Shown: positions 31,860-36,520 of the stretch, piece after piece
Layout of the letters: each line of letters starts with the position of its first letter
Position numbering within the stretch: the stretch's first letter is position 1
Source of the DNA: Bifidobacterium breve
GTDB lineage: Bacteria; Actinomycetota; Thermoleophilia; Solirubrobacterales; Solirubrobacteraceae
DNA length: 36,520 nt
Assembly (NCBI GenBank): GCA_945901565.1
Contig: CAMDLG010000005.1
Span: 1 to 36,520 of the forward strand
Direction of reading: 5' to 3'
Program-made: the position numbers and the translations under genes
Notes under the pieces: model-generated
The model's database searches: none
Seen by the model: the letters and a program-made list of their open reading frames with translations, nothing else
Told to the model about the DNA's origin: nothing

Positions 31860-32450
31860 ATGAAAGCGCGCAAGGTTAAACATCTAGATCCAGAAGGCAC
31901 TCTGGCCGACAACGCGCAGCGCTTAGTTGCCGTACGTATTGACGAGCTTTACGACTTTGTGCCGGCTGTTCTGAACCCGAAGCGGGTCAAGAAGCTGCAC
32001 GAGATGCGGATTGCCGCAAAGCGGCTGCGCTACGTATTGGAAGTAACCTCCTCGGTCTGCTTTGGGCCATATGCACTGACGGCAACGAAGCGCGTACGCG
32101 AGCTGCAAGATCTGCTTGGCGAGATTCACGACTGCGACATTCAGCTCCCGCGCGTCCAGCAGATTCGCGCCGAGCTGAGCGAGGATGCCGTTGCCGAATT
32201 AAGCCAGCGCGCTGGCGGCGCAGCCGACCTTGATCCTGCTTTAGCTTCCGGCCTGTCTCACAGCGAAGACTGGGCTGGACTAGCGGCACTTGAGCATTAC
32301 CTCGCAGTCCGTCGCGGGCTGCTTTACGAACGCTTTCTAACTGTCTGGCAGGACATTGAGCGTTCGGCGATGCGCGCCCGCCTAGACTACGCGATAGCTG
32401 AGCGACCTTCGCTGGCTGACAGCGACACAGAGATGAACCCAATTATCTAA
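31860..32450 (+). CDS. CHAD-domain protein, C-terminal-half type
   Basis: A 196-residue helical protein beginning KARKVKHLDPEGTLADNAQRL. KLHEMRIAAKRLRYVLEV is the second CHAD signature helix, and RVRELQDLLGEIHDCDIQLPR fits the conserved stretch after it. It starts four bases after the first CHAD gene in a different frame, preceded by GGAGGCG, so it is a real gene with its own ribosome binding site rather than a simple frameshift product. It probably pairs with the first protein to make one four-plus-four helix CHAD fold that binds polyphosphate (inference). TAATG overlap with ppk. Confidence 0.85.
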   Translation: MKARKVKHLDPEGTLADNAQRLVAVRIDELYDFVPAVLNPKRVKKLHEMRIAAKRLRYVLEVTSSVCFGPYALTATKRVRELQDLLGEIHDCDIQLPRVQQIRAELSEDAVAELSQRAGGAADLDPALASGLSHSEDWAGLAALEHYLAVRRGLLYERFLTVWQDIERSAMRARLDYAIAERPSLADSDTEMNPII

Positions 32451-34648
32451 TGAGTGACACTGAAACTGGAACCGACCCACTAGAAAGTCACGCGCTCGGC
32501 CTCGAGGCTCCGTTCGATGCGCGCCCCACGCCTGAAGATCCATTCCCAGCGCCGCGCGAATCACTAGACCTCGCAGATTCGGCCGTAGCGCTTAACCGCG
32601 AGCTCTCATGGGTCGATTTCAACGACCGCGTGCTGCAGCTCTCGGAGCGCGCCGACCAGCCGCTCCTTGAGCGCGTTAAGTTTTCAGCGATCTACTCGTC
32701 AAACCTCGACGAGTTCTTCATGATCCGTGTAGCCGGTCTACTCGACCAAGTTGACGCCGGCGTTGACCGCGAGCGCGGTGGCTTCTCGCCGTCGCAGACG
32801 ATCGACCAGCTCCACCTGCGCGTACTTCCGCAGGTTGAGCGCCAGGCCCATTTGGTAACCGATGTGCTGCTTCCAGAGCTCGCCCAGCAGGGGATTGAGG
32901 TAGTCAGTCTCAGCTCGATTTCGAAAGAGGAACGCGCCGAATTGGCAGAGCGATTCAAGCGTCAAGTCTTGCCTGTACTTACGCCGCTTGCAGTGGGTCT
33001 TGGGCGCCCGTTCCCGTACATCTCGAACCTTTCGCTCAGCCTCGCTGTTCTGGTGCGTGACCCGCAGACCGACCAGACGATCTTCGCCCGCGTCAAGGTG
33101 CCGAAGGGGTTGATTCCGCGCTTCTTCCCGGTCAGCGAAGATGAGACCCGTTTCGTCCTCATAGAGGAGCTGATTGCAGCAAACCTTCAAGGGCTTTTCC
33201 CGGTGATGGAAGTGATCGACCACGGCTGCTTCCGCGTCACGCGTGACGCCGACTTCGACATCTCTGACGAAGCTGACGACCTACTCAAAGCGATCGAAGC
33301 CGAACTGCGCCAACGACCCTTTGGTGAAGTTGTGCGGCTCGAAATCGAAGCGGGAATGAGTCAGGCAATCCGCGAGCAGCTGGTCGAAGCGTTGAGCGTT
33401 GAGGAGCGTCAGATCTATCCAGTTCCCGGGCTGCTCGACATGACCGACCTTTGGCAACTAGTCAAACTCCCCGGCCACTCCGAGCTGCGTGATGCCCCGG
33501 CATCGCCACTGACCCAGCCGAGGCTGGCCGAAGCTGAAGCCGAGGAACGTTCGATCTTCTCGGTTATTCGCGAGGGTGATGTGCTCGTGCACCATCCGTA
33601 CGAATCGTTCGCGACCTCAGTCGAGCGCTTTGTGCAAGAGGCCGTAGAGGACCCCGACGTTCTCGCGATCAAACAGACCGTCTACCGCACCTCAGATGAT
33701 TCGCCGCTCGTCCCGTCGCTGATTCGCGCGACCGAAAAGGGCAAGCAGGCCGTATGTCTCGTGGAGCTGAAGGCACGCTTCGATGAGCGAGCCAACATTT
33801 CCTGGGCGCGCAAGCTTGAGCGAGCTGGCGTGCACGTCGTATACGGCATGCCGGGAATCAAGATCCACGCTAAGTGTGTGCTCGTTGTACGGCGTGAAGG
33901 TGACGGCGTGCGCCGCTACGTCCACGTCGGTACCGGTAACTACCACCCAACTACAGCGCGCCTTTACACCGACTTTGGCCTCTTCACCTGTGACGACAAG
34001 ATCGGCGCCGACGTCGCTGAAATGTTCAACTTCCTGACCGGCTACGGACGCCCCGCGAACTACCGCGAGGTCCTCGCTGCGCCGCACTTCATGCTCGAGG
34101 GGATCCTTGAGCGGATCGAGCGAGTGATCACTGCCAAGGCCGAAGGTCAGCACGCCCGGATCCGTATGAAAATGAACGCCCTGGTCCACCCAGAGGTGAT
34201 TGAAGCTCTCTACCGGGCCTCACAGGCCGGAGTGCCAATCGAACTAAACGTGCGCGGCATCTGCTGCCTGATTCCAGGCGTCCCCGGCATGTCGGAGAAC
34301 ATCTCAGTTGTCTCAGTCGTCGGTCGCTTCCTTGAACATTCAAGGATCTACACCTTCGAGCACGGTGACGAGGTTGAGGTTTACATCGGCTCGGCCGACC
34401 TGATGCCGCGCAACCTCGACAACCGCGTCGAGCTGCTCACGCCGGTCAAAGATCCGATCTGCCGCGCAGAGGTACTCGACACGCTCGAGCGATGCCTGAT
34501 TGACAACGTCAACGCTTGGAAGCTGCAAAGCGACGGGGCTTGGACCCCGGTTCTCGCTGGGCCAGCCGACGAGCCGCGCAGCGTGCAGCGTGAGCTGCTT
34601 GCTCTTACCGCTTCTAGGGCCGCCGAAGCATCGATCCAGGCACCGTGA
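32450..34648 (+). CDS. ppk1: Polyphosphate kinase 1
   Basis: A 732-residue protein, slightly longer than the E. coli enzyme owing to a roughly 40-residue acidic N-terminal extension. It reversibly makes polyphosphate from ATP. N domain: LNRELSWVDFNDRVLQ and SNLDEFFMIRVAGL. Catalytic part: KQTVYRTSDDSPL, the phosphorylated His473 in GIKIHAKCVLVVRR, HVGTGNYHPTTARLYTDFGL, and second His630 in RFLEHSRIYTF. All catalytic residues I can check are present. It is coupled by overlaps to the CHAD gene before (TAATG) and the HD gene after (GTGA), so polyphosphate synthesis and binding are co-expressed. Confidence 0.97.
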   Translation: MSDTETGTDPLESHALGLEAPFDARPTPEDPFPAPRESLDLADSAVALNRELSWVDFNDRVLQLSERADQPLLERVKFSAIYSSNLDEFFMIRVAGLLDQVDAGVDRERGGFSPSQTIDQLHLRVLPQVERQAHLVTDVLLPELAQQGIEVVSLSSISKEERAELAERFKRQVLPVLTPLAVGLGRPFPYISNLSLSLAVLVRDPQTDQTIFARVKVPKGLIPRFFPVSEDETRFVLIEELIAANLQGLFPVMEVIDHGCFRVTRDADFDISDEADDLLKAIEAELRQRPFGEVVRLEIEAGMSQAIREQLVEALSVEERQIYPVPGLLDMTDLWQLVKLPGHSELRDAPASPLTQPRLAEAEAEERSIFSVIREGDVLVHHPYESFATSVERFVQEAVEDPDVLAIKQTVYRTSDDSPLVPSLIRATEKGKQAVCLVELKARFDERANISWARKLERAGVHVVYGMPGIKIHAKCVLVVRREGDGVRRYVHVGTGNYHPTTARLYTDFGLFTCDDKIGADVAEMFNFLTGYGRPANYREVLAAPHFMLEGILERIERVITAKAEGQHARIRMKMNALVHPEVIEALYRASQAGVPIELNVRGICCLIPGVPGMSENISVVSVVGRFLEHSRIYTFEHGDEVEVYIGSADLMPRNLDNRVELLTPVKDPICRAEVLDTLERCLIDNVNAWKLQSDGAWTPVLAGPADEPRSVQRELLALTASRAAEASIQAP

Positions 34649-35457
34649 GCGAATCCGAACAGTCTCTGCGCGAGCGAGTTCTCGAAGCAGAGGTAGCTGT
34701 TCCAACGCGAGGGAACCGCAAGCTCGGACAGCTGATCGAGGCTGTCAACGCCAGCGAGCGGATCAAGTCAACCTGGTACATGGCCGGGCTGAACGCCAAC
34801 CGGCTCGGAATGTCCGATCACTCCTGGGTCCACATCCAGATCGTCACGAATATCGCCCTGCGCTTAACGCGGCTGCTGGCGAAGCGCGGCGTTGAGGGCG
34901 GAATCGTCACCGAGCACGGTATGACCGAGCGCGATGCTGAAGTTGCTATCGCGGCTGGGGCAATGCTCCACGACCTCGGCCTGTCAATCAACCGCAAAGA
35001 CCATGAGACTTACTCGCTCTTCCTTGCCGCCGACCTTCTGCCGCAGCTACTTGAGGGCATCTACGAAGAGCCGGAGCGCACCGTGATTGCCAGCGAAGCG
35101 ATGCACGCGATCATCTCGCACCGCTCGAAGGGCGATCCATTGACAATTGAAGCAGCGATCGTTCGCGTCGCCGATGCACTGGACATGGCAAAGGGCCGCG
35201 CCCGACTGCCGTTCGAGGCGGGGGAGACGAACATCCACTCACTCTCGGCCTACGCGATCGAGGATGTCAAGATCAGCCCCGGCCGTGAGACCGCCGTCCG
35301 CGTTGAGATTGAGATGAGCAACAGCGCAGGAATCTTCCAAGTCGATGAGGGGCTCGGCACGAAGCTTCGCGGCACGCCACTGGAATCACATATCGAAGTC
35401 GTTGCGCGGATCGAGGGCGAGCACGAGAAGCGCCTCGTGCCCGTATTTCGCCTGTGA
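34645..35457 (+). CDS. HD-domain metal-dependent phosphohydrolase
   Basis: A 270-residue soluble protein. Metal-binding residues of the HD fold are visible: SDHSWVHIQ, the HD pair in GAMLHDLGLS and a late Asp in VRVADALDM. A roughly 70-residue C-terminal beta-rich segment follows (VKISPGRETAVRVEIEMS). HD proteins hydrolyse phosphoester or phosphoanhydride bonds in nucleotides and related compounds. Position directly after ppk (GTGA overlap) suggests action on polyphosphate, (p)ppGpp or a nucleotide linked to it, but nothing in the sequence fixes the substrate. It is not of the Ppx/GppA actin-like fold. Confidence 0.85.
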   Translation: MSESEQSLRERVLEAEVAVPTRGNRKLGQLIEAVNASERIKSTWYMAGLNANRLGMSDHSWVHIQIVTNIALRLTRLLAKRGVEGGIVTEHGMTERDAEVAIAAGAMLHDLGLSINRKDHETYSLFLAADLLPQLLEGIYEEPERTVIASEAMHAIISHRSKGDPLTIEAAIVRVADALDMAKGRARLPFEAGETNIHSLSAYAIEDVKISPGRETAVRVEIEMSNSAGIFQVDEGLGTKLRGTPLESHIEVVARIEGEHEKRLVPVFRL

Positions 35458-36362
35458 GCGAAGAGCGGGCAGCCGTCCGTCAGCGTCGCCTGAGCTTCCT
35501 TGTCGGAGGGCTCGTGATCGTTGCAGCGGCGCTAGTGCTGATCACGGGGCCGCTGAAGTCGGAGCCGCAGAGCCTGGCAACGAACGGGAATGCAGCAGAG
35601 GGCAACACGCAAAGCGCCGACGCCAAACCCGCCGACTCGGCCGCCGCGCCACCGCTGGCGACCGGCAGCTACCGCGGGCAGGTGCCAATCCTGATGTACC
35701 ACGTGATCAAGGCGCCGGTCGCCAGCACGCCGATGGCCGAGCTTTGGACCCCGGCCGAGACCTTTCAGGAAACGGTTCAACTACTGAAGAAGGATGGCTA
35801 TAACGGTGTGACGCTCGATCAGGTTTGGCAGGCTTGGCACGGCGGCGCTGGTCTACCGAAGAAGCCGCTCGTTTTCAGCTTCGACGATGGCTACCTGAGC
35901 CACGCTGTGACAGCCAAGCCGATCCTTGAAGCCGCCGGGTGGCCTGGCGTGCTCAACCTCGAAGGCAAGAACATCGGCAAGGGAGGGCTGACGACGAACC
36001 AAGTTGAGGGCCTAATTGCCGCCGGCTGGGAGATCGATTCGCACACCCTGACGCACCCTGATCTGACGACGCTCGATGACGCTTCGATGCGCACTGAACT
36101 GGTCGACTCACGCAAGCTCCTGCAGGAGAAATTCAAGGTGCCAGTCAACTTCTTCTGTTACCCAGCCGGTGCCAACGATGCCCGCGTGCGCGCCGCTGTC
36201 GCCGCAGCGGGGTACAAGGGCGCGACGACCGTCGAGCCCGGGATCGCTTCCAAGAGCGACGACCCGTACCTGCTTCCTCGGATCCGCGTAAACGGCACCG
36301 ACTCGGCTGCGACCGTCGCCGCGCGCGTCCGTAGCGGCCAGGGCGTCAGCGGCGGTTACTGA
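35454..36362 (+). CDS. Membrane-anchored polysaccharide deacetylase (NodB domain)
   Basis: A 302-residue protein with one N-terminal membrane anchor (about 13-31, LSFLVGGLVIVAAALVLI) and a Ser/Ala/Pro-rich spacer. The NodB domain from about residue 77 (VPILMYHVI) contains catalytic Asp144-Asp145 in FSFDDGY, metal ligands His197 and His201 in SHTLTHPDL, and FCYPAGAND. It should remove N- or O-acetyl groups from an extracellular glycan such as peptidoglycan or exopolysaccharide. GTG overlaps the HD stop (GTGA), making it the last gene of the CHAD-ppk operon. Its 3' end overlaps the next convergent gene by seven bases. Confidence 0.92.
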   Translation: MSEERAAVRQRRLSFLVGGLVIVAAALVLITGPLKSEPQSLATNGNAAEGNTQSADAKPADSAAAPPLATGSYRGQVPILMYHVIKAPVASTPMAELWTPAETFQETVQLLKKDGYNGVTLDQVWQAWHGGAGLPKKPLVFSFDDGYLSHAVTAKPILEAAGWPGVLNLEGKNIGKGGLTTNQVEGLIAAGWEIDSHTLTHPDLTTLDDASMRTELVDSRKLLQEKFKVPVNFFCYPAGANDARVRAAVAAAGYKGATTVEPGIASKSDDPYLLPRIRVNGTDSAATVAARVRSGQGVSGGY

Positions 36363-36520
36363 TCCGCGCGGCGGGCGATTAGTGCGTCGGCAGCGACTGC
36401 GCCGTGTTCGCTGACGATGACAGGATTGCATTCGATCAGCTCTAGCCCTCGTTCAAGCAGTAGTTCACCGACTCCGGCGGCGAACTCGGCAAGTGCACCG
36501 ACTGCGAGCTTCACGCTGCC
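36356..36520 (-). CDS. C-terminus of ATP-grasp / acyl-CoA synthetase (ADP-forming)-like protein, cut by window edge
   Basis: This minus-strand frame runs from the window edge to a TAA at 36356-36358 and is not in the ORF track. The 54 visible residues include GVGELLLERGLELIECNPVIVS and GAVAADALIARR, which match the end of the ATP-grasp domain in acetate/acyl-CoA ligase-like proteins, where the 'E/DxNP' stretch binds metal. The rest lies right of the window, so the full architecture and substrate are unknown. Confidence 0.7.
   Translation of the reverse strand, partial: GSVKLAVGALAEFAAGVGELLLERGLELIECNPVIVSEHGAVAADALIARRADQ

Noticed and set aside
31853-31862. The CHAD gene break as a sequencing frameshift
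   Set aside because: The second gene has its own ATG with GGAGG spacing and a natural N-terminus, and the first ends in a low-complexity tail, so two real genes are more likely.
1-36520. CRISPR arrays, insertion sequences, integrases, phage or plasmid genes
   Set aside because: No regularly spaced direct repeats, transposase motifs or integrase motifs were seen on either strand.

Overview
The window looks like chromosomal DNA of a high-GC actinobacterium. Gene content suggests the Thermoleophilia/Solirubrobacterales neighbourhood: a DUF2510-RDD membrane protein, WS/DGAT acyltransferase, steroid-type P450, fused CysNC and CHAD plus PPK1, with many GTG starts. This placement is inference; there is no rRNA or other strong taxonomic marker. 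Genes are packed very tightly. No gap between genes exceeds about 190 bases, and most convergent neighbours overlap at their stop codons. I see no CRISPR array, insertion sequence, phage gene or ordinary tRNA.

Layout. 1-194: 3' end of tmRNA. 203-874 (-): LuxR-type regulator whose receiver has lost its phosphorylation residues. 1059-4369 (+): RDD membrane protein and cytochrome bd oxidase cydAB. 4380-9073: secreted GH10 xylanase, ClC-type anion transporter, and a secreted alpha/beta-hydrolase-like protein. 9199-13135: membrane protein, a sulfotransferase gene broken by an in-frame TGA (its N-terminal part is absent from the ORF track), a DHA2 exporter, and a second, intact sulfotransferase. 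13243-16070: cysD and cysNC, which make PAPS, the donor that sulfotransferases use.

16067-26548 is the most interesting region. A probable minus-strand unit encodes a P450, a receiver-class III nucleotide cyclase, a methyl-accepting chemoreceptor, CheW and a CheA-receiver hybrid. Beside it are two lipid enzymes that each carry a cyclic-nucleotide-binding domain with the usual Glu/Arg phosphate-ribose contacts: an NTE-like patatin phospholipase and a WS/DGAT acyltransferase. The simplest reading is a complete pathway: chemoreceptor, CheA, receiver-cyclase, cyclic nucleotide, then control of storage-lipid synthesis and hydrolysis. No flagellar genes, cheR or cheB are present here.

26646-31209 holds assorted genes: amidase, MBL-fold hydrolase, DoxX protein, GNAT acetyltransferase and an ABC exporter. 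31283-36362 (+) is a five-gene, translationally coupled operon: two proteins that look like the N- and C-terminal halves of a CHAD domain, polyphosphate kinase PPK1, an HD phosphohydrolase and an anchored polysaccharide deacetylase. At the right edge is the C-terminus of an ATP-grasp/acyl-CoA-synthetase-like protein on the minus strand, also missing from the ORF track.
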